Shown: positions 46,681 through 58,110 of the stretch, piece by piece | How the letters are laid out: each line of letters begins with the position of its first letter | Numbering within the stretch: position 1 is the stretch's first letter | Assembly: GCA_963555705.1 (NCBI GenBank) | Contig: OY743187.1 | Span: forward strand, 16,878,133 to 16,942,132 | Length of the DNA: 64,000 nucleotides | Direction of reading: 5' to 3' | Origin: Ligustrum vulgare | Taxonomy: Eukaryota; Streptophyta; Magnoliopsida; Lamiales; Oleaceae | The notes under the pieces: model-generated | Told to the model about the DNA's origin: nothing | The model's input: only the letters and a program-made list of their open reading frames with translations | The model's database searches: none | Position numbers and translations under genes: made by a program

Positions 46681-46966
46681 CGGGTCGTTACAAAAAAAGG
46701 TGGTTTTTTTGTAACGACCCGGTTCCCTCGTTGGGGCCTTCTCCGTGTCGCACTCATGGTCTTTCCACTCTCCCTGGCTCCCAGCGTGGTCTAATGGTAG
46801 CAGGATTCTAAGAATCATTGTACTAAACCCCTAGGTACATAGTTCGAATCCTGCGAAAGACAAAAATCTACTTCTGGAGAAGGCTCCAGCGAGGGAGTTA
46901 GGGGGAAGTGGAAAGACCATGAGTGCGACACGGAGAAGGCCCCAGCGAGGGAGCCGGGTCGTTACA
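46681..46966. mobile_element. unclassified palindromic module with tRNA-like promoter boxes
   Basis: It opens with an 18-bp perfect hairpin (46681-46698 with 46704-46721, five-base loop). From about 46709 to 46966 there is a second inverted repeat with arms of about 60 bp (GTAACGACCCGG through CATGGTCTTTCCACT and its complement). Between the arms lie a box-A match TGGTCTAATGG (46787-46797) and a box-B match AGTTCGAATCC (46841-46851) spaced as in tRNA-derived SINEs. GGAGAAGGCYCCAGCGAGGG is also directly repeated on the right side. I could not assign it to a known superfamily. Confidence 0.5.
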
Positions 46967-47530
46967 TAAATGGCCAGAACCTAATTTTTATAGCCGCGCG
47001 ACCATATGATTTAAGCATGTGCGGCCGTGCATGCTTCCGACTAGTCTTATTTTGGACTTTTTATGCGCGATTTCAACATATTTCCTCCTAATCAGCTAGG
47101 TTTTGTCTACAACCTCTATATAAAACATTAGAGGCACGACTTCTGAACTTTTGTCACACCAAAGAAAAGCCCCAAAAGGAGATTTCAATATCAAATTCTT
47201 GGGAGATCAAGCAAGGCAAATGCACATACATTAAAGATTATCAACGTGGAATCAATTCGTGGTACAGGAGTTCCTTTCTCTCTTTTCGATTTTCAATGAA
47301 TGCATTATTTTATTGCTTTTGTTCTTTAATTACGATGTGTAACTAAATTCTCATGTTAGGATGAACGATGTAGTCTAGTTTAATTACTTTAATTCCAAAC
47401 TTCATAGTTTTAATTGTTCGTTGCATGTTTTGATTTTATTTTATGATTAATGCATGAATTAACTTGTTATGAATTCATTGATTTTGTGGTTTTTTATCGT
47501 TCGAGAGGTAAGTTAGTAATCAAGACCTAG
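46967..47530 (+). repeat. truncated LTR-like segment
   Basis: Has a TATA-type box (ctatataaaac, about 47115-47125) and downstream AT-rich text with GTTCGAGAGGTAAGTTAG. This loosely parallels the R/U5 part of the LARD LTRs (TTCACTCGAGAGAGGTAATTAG). Likely a related, older LTR into which the LARD inserted. Confidence 0.4.
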
Positions 47531-47535
47531 TGAAG

Positions 47536-50500
47536 TGATAAGTGTGCTTTACATACTTATTTTACTTTTAAATCGACAATTTAATTGACAAATAGAGCGA
47601 ATTTCTACTTACAAATTGTATTTATCTTGTACAATTAGGTACAACCTCAATTGGAATGAAAATGGATAAGATCGAAGAGCAATTGAACTAAAAGAAGAGC
47701 AAATATCATGTCCAATGACCTAATTGAAAGAAATCATAAGTTTGGGGGACTCAATTGCAATATCTCAAAAAGTTGGAAGACTAGAGATGCAAATTTTTCT
47801 GGGGCACATTTGTAATAAAAATCAAAATTCGAGAACTAAATTGAAGAAAACCAGAAGATGAGGGACTTGAGTTGCAAATAACTTAAAGAAAAAGAAAAAA
47901 AATATATAATAATAATTTCTATATTTATAAATTATAATATTAGGCATGTGCTTTTGATTGAAATGCTGGGCGCTCGCCAAATGCGCCCAGCATTTCAACA
48001 GAACCTTTTTCTGTTAGGGGAAAATACATATATAAGGTGTTTACTATATACAATTTCAATTTTAAGATATAACTTTAAAAAATTCAAAAATTAGGTTGTA
48101 GATATAATTATTTATTTAAATTAAATAATTAAAAATATTTTGTTAATTATATAAAATCTGGTCACAACATAATATAAATTCAGGTCACAAAACGTAAATT
48201 CCTTAAGTCACAAATAATTTTAGGGTCACAAATTATCAAAATAGTATGTCACAATAATAAAATATAAATTCAAGTCACAAAATACAAATTCCTTAAGTCA
48301 CAAATAATTTTAGGGTCACAATTTATCAAAATAGTAGGTCATAATAACAATTTTTTTAAGTCACAAATAATTTCAAGATCACAATTTTTAAATTAATTTA
48401 TCTGAATTTATTAAGTCACACCTTATCCATCTTTTTTATCACAATTATCATATTATTAGGTCAGAATTTACTTATTAATTATTAGGTCATAACAAATCCG
48501 AAAACTTGCCCATGTCACCGTTTGATAACCACCAGTCCACAATTATCACCGTCTCAATGTCGCTGCCCACCGCCACCGTCTCACCACCGCCACCACCATT
48601 TTTTTTCACAGCCAGTGTCCGCCGTCACACAACACATAAAGCATCACCACCACCAAACACCATCATCGCCGCCCAATGCACCACTGCATTCAACAGACCG
48701 CCACACGACCGCATTCAGCAGACCACCACACGATCGCATTCAGTAGACCGACACACGACCAGCACCACTACCGCATCACCACAGTCTCACCCACCACTGC
48801 ATCACCACAACCTCACCCACCACCGTAACACCACAACACCATCCCACAAACACCTGTGACCCACAAAAATTAAATCCGACTTTAAATATCCCCGTCTCAA
48901 AATTTGATAATGGCTGCCAACAAACCTCGACAAGATTCAACAGAAGATAAATCAAAGAAATGGCCATCCCATCCGCTTCCTTCATAGCAAGATCTATATT
49001 CCGTTCGTAGCGCCGCCACAAGACTTGACGCCCACACGAAGGCTGCTCACTTTGCTTTAAATTCTTGCTGGAGAAGTGGTCGATGTAGTGACACCAACGA
49101 AAACCTGTGAGATCAAAGCAGCAGGTGGCGTCGCCGCTGCCCTGAGATAATAGCGTCGGTGCTTACGTTGAAATAGCCTCTACCAGTAACGATTTGCTAG
49201 CGGCGTTTGGAGAAGTGGTCGGATCCTGGCGGAGATGAGTGTGTGCCATCGGGGGTGGGGGCGTCTAAAGTGGTGATGTGAGATTGAGAGAGATTGAATA
49301 TGGAGAGAGAAAGTAATTAGGGTTTGAAGTATTGTTGTGTGGTGTGAGATTGAGAAATTATTTTACAATATTAATATTTTAATTTATTAAATAATTAATT
49401 GTATAAATTTTTATTATACCCTGAAATTTAAAATTATACATGTTTGGTCTTATATTTGAATTTGAATCTTTAAAAGTATGGATGAGTGTAATTTCTACTT
49501 TTTGTTACCCACGCGATTGGGTGGGCCAATTTCGGCCCAATCGGATTTTCTTTTCTTTTTGTATTATTTTGTGTTAAGGGCATGTTTGGTTCGATTTGGA
49601 CACATTTTTTGGACATTTTTAAGTCTAATTTTTTGGAGTATTTATACTCCCACTTCTTAACTCCCAAAAAATGACAAACTTTCACTCTCAAACCCCAGCC
49701 TCTTCTCTCTTTTCTTCTTCTTTCTTTTCTTCCATTTGTTTTTGCTTTAGTTTGTAATTTTAGTTTGTAGTTTAGTTTTGTTTCCAATTTGTTAGTCTCC
49801 ATTGAAGCTATGAAACAAGAAGTGAAATGAAGATTCAAAACATTGTTGAAGGAGTTTTGAAGTAAAAATCAGAGGAAGTGATTTATTACTTTATCTTGTA
49901 TTGTAATCTTTGATTTCTATATTTTGTGATGTATTTTTATAAATCTCAACTTTTGTGCAATATTTATACAATGAGCTAGTTGTTTTATATTGGGATGATT
50001 GATGTAGTTTAACTTAGTTTAAGTAATTTTAATATTTATTTATTAATTTTGAGGTTATTTCATGTATTTGTTATTGAGATTATTCCATATGTTTGATTGA
50101 TCACCACATATATGTTTTGTGAAGTGTATGATAATTGAGAGATATTATGCATTTTAGACAAAAAAATAACAAATGCTCTAGGTTCTTGTTAAGGATAGAG
50201 ACATACCTTAAACCCTAGATGATCCATTGAACTATTTTCACAAAGAGTTAATGCAATTGATTGTGTTTTAATCGACATAGAGATATAGTAGGTTAAACCA
50301 ATTAATTAGGGTTAATTTCACTCGAGAGAGGTAATTAGCTAAACTTGAAAAACGGATCTAACATTGTAAATGAATAATTTATTAATTTGCACGCGTTGAG
50401 AAATTACTTAAGCGAGAGTTAAGTGAAATCATGAATCACAACTATTTCATCTTCCATTTTCCTTATTTTAATTTGGTTTAAAGTTAATTTTTTTAATTTA

Positions 50501-50670
50501 GAATTTTCCAAAACCAACTTTTAATTGTGTGTTTCATTTGTTAAGATTAAATTAACTAGAGTATAATAGAGTATGCATTCCTCATGGGATCAACAATCCG
50601 GACTCAAAAAGTCCACTTTATTAGTTGTACGCGACCTATACGCTTGCGGTACACACTATTTTAGCAAACA
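47536..50670 (+). repeat. 5' LTR of the LARD (enlarged by insertion)
   Basis: Matches 55885-57435 at both ends (47536-48017 and 49501-50670) but contains about 1.5 kb of unrelated DNA in between. Without it the length would be near 1.65 kb. Confidence 0.88.
48018..49500. mobile_element. 1.5-kb insertion of unknown class in the 5' LTR
   Basis: Defined by its absence from the 3' LTR. Junction words CTTTTTCTGTTA (left) and CTTTTTGTTA (right) suggest a worn 8-10-bp target duplication. It contains two 90-bp tandem units (about 48170-48350, AAGTCACAAATAATTTTAGG), then a C-rich CACCAC region (48500-48860) and a minus-strand frame at 48776-49021 (MWRRYERNIDLAMKEADGM) that might be a captured gene fragment. 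No inverted termini were recognised. Confidence 0.6.
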
Positions 50671-50673
50671 AAT

Positions 50674-50691
50674 TTTTGGCGCCGTTGTTGG
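50674..50691 (+). promoter_or_regulatory. primer binding site, tRNA-Asp type
   Basis: TTGGCGCCGTTGTTGGGGA lies just inside the left LTR. Apart from two bases it is complementary to the 3' end of plant tRNA-Asp, the usual primer of Athila/Tat elements. Confidence 0.8.
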
Positions 50692-51017
50692 GGAATGTTT
50701 TTACATTGATTATTACTTTAGGTAATTTTTGTTTTAACAATTTGTAATTATTTTTGTTTTATATTTTATTTTGTTACTTTTGGTTAACCACCACTATTCT
50801 AATCTTTCTTGTGTTTGTTTTTCTTTCTATGCATATTTGATTCCAATATTGACAAAGTAGGAAAGGAATTGCAATGAACAATCTCAATATGGGTGATGAA
50901 TACATGCTTGAAAAATATTCAAGTTGTGAAATTTGTTACATAATGCATTGTAATGGACAATGTTTGTATTAGGGCAATAAATTACATACGTCTAAACTTA
51001 TTGGGTTTAGACAATAC

Positions 51018-51641
51018 TTGAAATTCCGAAAACAAGCAATTGACACATCTAATGTTAATTACATGCTCCTAGAAGATTGTGTGCCGAATAATTGGGATGA
51101 TGATATCACTCTTGTGGGAGATGGTCCTCCATTAATGAATGAGAAGGTACTTGCAAAGTATTACAATGAACTTGCCAAGTTGGATGAGGATGATATGCCC
51201 ATGGGAGATTACATGTATTGGGAAAGATTTCAAATGTGGGGGTATAATCCACTCCTGGGGATTAATAGGAAAAACTTGTCATTGTCCATAGATTCAAATT
51301 TTGGATCGATCATTCAATCCGAGGAGGCGTCAACTAAAGGAGATGAGCTTGAAGAGAATGACAATTTAATCACAAAAGAATTACTTGGAGAAGTGGCAAT
51401 TCATGAGGAAGAGATCAAATCAAATTCTCTCAACTTCATTGATTGTCCAATAACTGATTTTGTGATTAAGTCATTTGAGGAGGTGCAAGTCTATTTAGTT
51501 GAGTTTGAATTGGATGGAATAGGAAAGTCCCATGACATTGGAAGGGCCAAGGTGCAAGTGTTTAGATCAAATGAAGAGTGGAAAAAAGTCAAAATAAGCA
51601 AAATGGGCAAGGCATCAAAAGCTCTGTTTAGAGTGTCATGA
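51018..51641 (+). CDS. LARD internal ORF, function unknown
   Basis: 207 codons from a TTG; the first ATG in frame is 51063, giving 192 aa. I do not recognise the product. It is acidic (DDDITLVGDG, KLDEDDMPMGDY, GDELEENDN) with a basic C-terminus (EEWKKVKISKMGKASK). It has no zinc knuckle, protease or polymerase motif. It is followed at once by the LARD phrase CTTACTGGGAGGCAACC. It may be a relic of an element-specific protein or a chance survival of an open frame. Confidence 0.4.
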   Translation: MKFRKQAIDTSNVNYMLLEDCVPNNWDDDITLVGDGPPLMNEKVLAKYYNELAKLDEDDMPMGDYMYWERFQMWGYNPLLGINRKNLSLSIDSNFGSIIQSEEASTKGDELEENDNLITKELLGEVAIHEEEIKSNSLNFIDCPITDFVIKSFEEVQVYLVEFELDGIGKSHDIGRAKVQVFRSNEEWKKVKISKMGKASKALFRVS

Positions 51642-53371
51642 AGTCCTTATGCGGAGAGTTGAGCTAATGACTTTAAAATAAGCGCTTACTGGGAGGCAAC
51701 CTATTCTCTATCCTTTACTTGCTTTATTTTTATTTTTTTGTATATTATTTACTTTCTTGCAAATAAGTTGGTTAGGCCAAGTCTCTATCTTCCGCATTTA
51801 TTTTTCTCAAGTTGGGTATTGTGAAATAGCTCTAATACATTCACATTTAATTCTAGCATATATTCATATCAAACTTTCAAAGTCAAATATTTGCTTAAAA
51901 TTTATTTTTAAATCACTTGGTGCATATTGTATTTTATCTTCAAGTGTGATTTAATGTTGGGTTGGATGGGCAAATTGTATTGGATGTATGAGTTAAAATT
52001 GAGATGTTGAATGTGATTTAAATTTTTGGGTCATTCATCACTTAATATTTACTCTTTTCTTGTATTTTCATAAGATGCTCACAAGGTGTTCGGTAAAATG
52101 CCTCATTGGAGACAATTGTGCTCAATCGATTGGAGGCTTCAACACAAGTTTGGGGGTGAATTGTTGGTGCTTGCAATGATATTTTCACATGCCCAAGACT
52201 ACTTATGAGCGTTCCACCATTTCTTGGGATGTCTAGTAACTTCTGTCCTCTTACTTTGATTTTATTTTACAAATTGACGACAATGTGAATTTCAAGTTTG
52301 GGGGTGATTTCTTATTGTGTATTGACATGTTAGATAACCTTGCCGGCCAGGATTACTTGATGTTTAAAATTGTTATTGATTCATGATTTATGACCAAATG
52401 TGTTACTTGTGCCATGTTCGGTTCGAATCCCGCAAGTGCACGGGATCGTTGACAAGTAATAATTGTGATGAGTTGAGAGTATCGTTCCCACGAGGAATAA
52501 TGTTTAGTCCTAATTACTAGTTTATCGTCGACTCAATTAATGAAAACAATTAAAATAAAAAGAAGGTTTTGTTTGTCTATCTATTCTAAAAAATTGCAAT
52601 AAATAAAACTTAAATAAAAACAAATGTTTGGGAGTAAAATATGAATGGAGAGCGTGTATTGGAATCCGAATCCACTTGTTATCACCTATCTCAATTCAAC
52701 AATTCGTAGTTTAAATCATTCATGCGTTTCTTGACAATCGATAATTCACATGCAATTAATGTTCTTTTCCAAGACAAATTAAACCTATCCTAAACATGAA
52801 ACGAATCTATTTCTAGTCCGAATACGAATGTTTAGAAAGCATTAAATCACACAATTATTAATTAGATTGCACATGTCATAGTGTTATTCCTAACATTTAG
52901 TGTTCATGTGTTGATCATGTAATGTTCCAACTTATTGTGACTTTTCCAAGACTACAACAAGTAACGATATATTTAATTGGTGGCCAATTAATCAAATAAT
53001 AATAACAATAAAGTATGCAAAATCAATCAAGACAATACAAAAATTATTAAACTACTAGTTATCGAATCAAAATAAATTAATAACAAGTTTCATCTTCATC
53101 CAATACATAAATTAAATTAGCCTAGCATCTTAATATGTAAATCAAACACAAAGAATTAGAAAATCATCACCCAGTTGAATCGCGAAATAAACTGGAATCT
53201 GCCTTCGTTTCTTTTTTTTACTCCACAGCAGGCTGCCTTCTTCTTCTTTTTAATTCCAGCCGAAACTCCTCCCAGTTCAACACACTCGCTGAGCACCTTC
53301 CTTTGTGTATAACCAGCCCTTTTGATTCCTCCAAAATCAACCAACTCCAATTTTGTCTTTATATATATATA

Positions 53372-53915
53372 TAGGGGTGGGCGTGGGCGTGGGTTGGGTT
53401 GGGTCGGTTTTTTGCCCAACCCGAACCCAACCCACTATGGTCGGGTTGATAAAAAATCAACTCAACCCAACCCAACCCAACCAAGTTTCGGTCGGGTTGG
53501 GTTGGGTTGGGTGGTTTGAGCTTTGGTCCAATTAAATAAAATTCTTAGAAAATTAAAAAATTATGCCCATAAATCAACTATTAATTCAAATAAATTATAT
53601 ACAATACAATAAGTTCAAATATAATAAATTGAATATTTTCTAATAAAACTAAAATATGTTCAAATTATATTTGAGTTTCATCCAAATTAAAAATGGATTT
53701 AAGATTCTTGAAATTTAAATGGTCTTTTATTTTTTAAATTTTGATTGGGTTGGGTTGGGTTTGTCATCCAACCCACAACCCAACCCAACCCAAACAATTT
53801 TTTTTTTTATAACCCAACCCAACCCAATTTTCATCAAAACCCAACCCAACCCGATCGGGTTGGGTTGGGTTGGGTTGGGCGGTTTTGGCGGGTTGGACGG
53901 GTTGATGCCCACCCC

Positions 53916-53917
<2 letters not shown>
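53372..53917. mobile_element. hAT-like element with GGGTTGGGTTGGG repeats
   Basis: A 546-bp element with inverted ends TAGGGGTGGGC and GCCCACCCCTA. Flanks on both sides are TATATATA, consistent with an 8-bp duplication but low-complexity. Both ends are built of GGTTGGGTTGGG (or CCCAACCCAA) arrays, while the centre is AT-rich. The long frames through it only reflect the array. Confidence 0.7.

Positions 53918-53925
<8 letters not shown>

Positions 53926-53988
<63 letters not shown>
53926..53988. repeat. TA dinucleotide microsatellite
   Basis: About 30 AT units directly beside the hAT-like element. Confidence 0.95.
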
Positions 53989-53990
<2 letters not shown>

Positions 53991-54950
53991 TCAGCATTCC
54001 ACTGTTGGCTCCTTTAAATTCCACCAAAAATTGATTCCTCCCCTATGTATATATATCATCCAAAAATTGATTCCCCAAGAATTTATTCCTCTGCTGTGTA
54101 TAATCTCTTCAGTCCACCCCCTCTTCTTTTTCTCTATCAATCTCCCAGCAAGCTACAATTTTTTTTTCACCGACAGCAGCTAATGTTTTCCCCTGAATTT
54201 TCTCCAGACTCTGCTGCTTGCCTCTTTGCCGTGTGTATATCTTATATATATATATATACCAATTAATTCAAGGTCCAATTGCACTAAGTAGGGTTATGTT
54301 TAAAGACTCAATTCCTCAAATAAATCAAATTGGTCCTTGTGTTTTTAATTGTGCAATACATGTCTCCATTTATGTCACTTCGAGTTCTTCAATTTTTGGA
54401 AGTTGCACTTGAGTCCCACTTTGTCCCTTTTTGTACGGTTTTAGTCCATTTTTTCCGTTTTGTATCCAAACGCATTCAAAATTGAATTTTTCCTAAAACA
54501 AACAAAATAAACATATAATGAGCAATATCATATCTTAAATCACTTACATTTGTCTAAATTTAAGACCAAGAAAAGTACGAAAAACGTACTTATCATGCCA
54601 TTTTCTACAAAATGCTTATCCATGCAAGATCATATTTATCTTGAGTATAATGGTAAAGTTTGGAAATTTTTGAAGGATGAAGAGGTTAAAGGAGTATAAG
54701 AACTAGGTTGTGAGCATGTATTTTAATTTTTATCAACCGATCCAATTTTTCCTAATACTCGAAAATCTCTTGATCCTAATGTAAGACAAGTTAGGGGGTT
54801 GTCGACCATGTGAAAGAGACGGTCTAGACGTGTGGTGATTCCATACATGTTGGAAATAAATTTTTGTGTGGAGTGTCTTTCGCCAAGTATAAGCTAATTA
54901 ATGACTGTATGCTAGATTTCTAAGCTTATTTTAATTTTTGCATTGCATTG

Positions 54951-55300
54951 CCCTATCTCGGAGCCTTTTTGATTCGAGTAATTAAGCCCGTAGGAGTATC
55001 TTGAAACTTGGTGCCTTAAGTTTGAAACTTGGGAGTCACCAGCCTAAAGCTTGCTACATGGGTCAATTAGAAAGCTTAAAGAGTATGGTACTCACACACA
55101 CTTGAAAAAAAAAAAAAAAAAGAGCACATCATCATTGCATTTACTTAATAAGTTTACCTCACTTCGTAACCTTTTTTACTCGAGTTATTAAGTCCGTAGG
55201 GGTATTTTGAAACCTGGTATTCTTTGATCTTAAAACAATCGGGGAGCTTCAGACCTAAAGCTCGCTACATGGGTCAATTGGAAAGCTTAAGGGAGTGGGG
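54951..55300 (+). repeat. 205-bp degenerate tandem duplication in the LARD interior
   Basis: Two units sharing CCTTTTTNNNTCGAGT, ATTAAGYCCGTAGGRGTAT and GCTACATGGGTCAATTRGAA. The text lies upstream of the purine tract and right LTR, a region that is often repetitive in Tat/Athila elements. Confidence 0.75.
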
Positions 55301-55884
55301 AAGGCAGGAGCATTCATAACGTTAGTTTTTAGAAATCATGCATTTGTACTTGCATAAGGGCTTAAATTAATAGTCAGTTTGAATTGCTTAATATAAGCTT
55401 GAATGTCGAAACACTCATTTAGTGGAGAGTCAGTGCATTTCTAGATTGTCGAAATTGCATGTAAAACATAACCAAATTAGAGTGGAAAAAGAAAAGAGTG
55501 ATTTGAGAGTACTCTCTAGAATTGTATCTCGGGAAAGAAAAGAAATATTTATTGGGGGATGAATGTCACGAGTGGGAAATGAAAGAATTGACCACTAATG
55601 GTGTGTTAGTTTTGACTTGAAACCTCTTTACTCATCAATATTTTCGAAACTTAATTGACATTTGAAAGTGACTATGCATACACACACACAACAGTCGAAC
55701 ATCGGATTAGCTAAACTTTTTTTTGATAACATTATTTGGAATCATACTTTTGAATTGATTATACAATTTTGCACTCATGGGCAATTTGCAAGTTATTTAA
55801 CATTGTTGATCTATATTCCATGTTACTTGATTGCACTAGTAGATAATTTTGCTCGAGACGAGCAAAAGCTCAAGTTTGGAGGTG

Positions 55885-57435
55885 TGATAAGTGTGCTTTA
55901 CACACTTATTTTTCTTTTAAATCGACAATTTAATTGACAAATTGAGGGAATTTCTACTTATAAATTGTATTTATCTTGTACAATTAGGTACAACATCAAT
56001 TGGAATGAAAATGGACAAGATCGAAGAGCAATTGAGCTAAAAGAAAAGTAAATCTCATGTCCAATGATCTAATTGAAAGAAATCAAAAGTTTGGGAACTT
56101 GGGTTGCAAATAGCTTAAAGAAAAATAAAAATAAAATAAAATAAAATAATAATTTATATATTATAATATTAGGCATGGGCTTAAAAGCCCAAGGCAAGCC
56201 CATGCCTTGGCAATTGAAACGCTGGGCGCTCGCAAAATGTGCCCAGCATTTCAACAGAACCTTTTTATGTTACCCACACGATCACGTGGGCCAATTTCGA
56301 CCCAACTGAATTTTATTTTTTGTTTTTATTATTTTTCGTTAAGGGCGTGTTTGGTTTGATTTGGACGTATTTTTGGGACATTTTTAGGTCTAATTTTTTG
56401 GAGTATTTATACTCTCACTTCTTAACTCCCAAAAATTGACAATTTTTCACTCCCAAACCCTAACCTCATATCTCTTTTCTTCTTCTTTCTTTTCTTTTCT
56501 TTTCTTTTACTTTAGTTTGTAATTTTAGTTTGTAGTTTTGTTTTGTTTCCAAGTTGCTAGTCTTCATTGAAGTTATGAAGCAAGAAGTGAGGTGAAGATT
56601 CAAAGCATTGTTGAAGGAAATTTGGAGTAAAAATTAAGGGAAGTGATTTATTTCATTATCTTGTATTGTAATCTTTGATTTCTATATTTTGTGATATATT
56701 TTTATAAACCTCAACTTTTGTGCAATATTTATACAACGGGCTAGTTGTTTTATGTAGGGATGATTGATGTAGCTTAACTTAGTTTAAGTAATTTTAATAT
56801 TTATTTATTAATTTTGAATTTATTTCATGTGTATTTGTTATTGAGATTATTCCATGTGTTTGATTGATTACCAAATATATGTTTTGTGAAGTGTATGATA
56901 ATCGAGAGATATTGTGCATTTTAGACCAAATAACAAATACTCTAGGTTCTTGTTAATGATAGAGATATACCTTAAACCCCAAATGATCCATTGAGTTATT
57001 TTCACAAAGAGTTAATGCAATTGATTGTATTTTAATCGATATAGGGATATAGTAGGTTAAACCAATTGATTATGGTTAATTTCATTCGAGAGAGGTAATT
57101 AGCTAGACTTGAAAAATCGGGTCTAACATTGTAAATGAGTAATCTATTAATTTGCACTTGTTGAGAAATTACTTAAGCGAGAATTAAGTGAAATCATGAA
57201 TCATAACTATTTTATCTTTCATTTTCCTTATTTTAATTTGGTTTAAAGTTAGTTTCTTTAATTTAGAATTTTTCAAAACCAACTTTTAATTGTGCATTTC
57301 ATTTGTTAAGATTAAATTAATTAGGGTATAATAGAGTATACATTCCTCGTGGGATCGACAATCCGGATTCAAAAAGTCCACTTTATCACTTGTACGCGAC
57401 CCATGCGCTTGCAGTACACACTATTTTAACTAACA
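55885..57435 (+). repeat. 3' LTR of the LARD
   Basis: 1551 bp, uninterrupted, ends AACA next to target copy TGAAG (57436-57440). It differs from the left LTR by many substitutions, so the insertion is old. Confidence 0.88.
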
Positions 57436-57440
57436 TGAAG

Positions 57441-57840
57441 CTACATGATGGCAAGTGTGACCATCGTGTGAAGTCATGCTAAGTGTGGGTAAAAAGTAGT
57501 GAAGCTACAGTTGATTTTCATTTTGGTAGATATCTGGGGGTGGCAACGACGACCTTTTTTATTTCATTAACTGCATTTGCATTTTAGAAACCTCCACTAA
57601 TTTCAAGCATATAAATGCATGAATTTAGGATATTGTCCTGCATTTATTTTTATGGTTATGTGTCACAATTTTTAAACACAATCATGTTTATATACTGCTT
57701 ATGAGTAATTAGTTTTCTGTGAAATGTTTTACTCTAAGGAAACTTGTTAGAAGAAGTGCAGTTTATATGGCAAGGTGAGCTAGCAGGGTGTTTCATTGTG
57801 TCCAACATCTCATGTAAAGCGAAATTAAATTAGGATAAAA
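57441..57840. other. intergenic, no gene recognised
   Basis: AT-rich flank of the LARD with no supported coding sequence. Confidence 0.4.
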
Positions 57841-58110
57841 CATTCAATATAAAACTATTTTTATAAAAATGTTGCCACGTGTATTGATACTCTTGTATTG
57901 ATACATGCAGTACTGTCCTTCAATCAAAGTACTGGCATTCAATATAAAACTATTTTTATAAAATTGTTGCTGAATGTATCGATACTCATGTATCGGTCGG
58001 TACATTTAGTACAGTCCTTTAATCAAAATATTGACATTCAATATAAAATTGTTTTTACAAAACTGTTGTTGCATCGATACATGTAGTACTACCTTTCAAT
58101 CAAAGTATTG
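57841..58110. repeat. 95-99-bp tandem repeat, three units
   Basis: CATTCAATATAAAACTATTT starts units at 57841, 57936 and 58035; each continues with ATCGATACTC/TGATACATG and CTTTCAATCAAAGTA-type words. Units diverge by several percent. Confidence 0.88.

Larger units (their letters stand above)
47536..57435 (+). mobile_element. LARD-like (Ty3 Athila/Tat-type) non-autonomous retroelement
   Basis: LTRs 47536-50670 and 55885-57435, starting TGATAAGTGTGCTTTAC and ending AACA, with an exact target duplication TGAAG (47531-47535 and 57436-57440). The primer site TTGGCGCCGTTG after the left LTR fits tRNA-Asp, as in Athila/Tat elements. A purine-rich tract precedes the right LTR. The 5.2-kb interior has no recognisable gag, protease, RT or integrase, only one 200-aa frame of unknown function and the phrase CGCTTACTGGGAGGCAACC, common in plant LARD/Athila interiors. 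The left LTR is doubled in length by an insertion, and the interior holds a hAT-like element. Confidence 0.88.

Noticed and set aside
46290..46811. Gag extending to 46811
   Set aside because: The last part translates the inserted palindromic module, so the genuine gag fragment ends near 46680.
53400..53900. Interstitial telomere array
   Set aside because: The unit is GGGTT with extra G (GGTTGGG), not the plant TTTAGGG; it sits within hAT-like ends.
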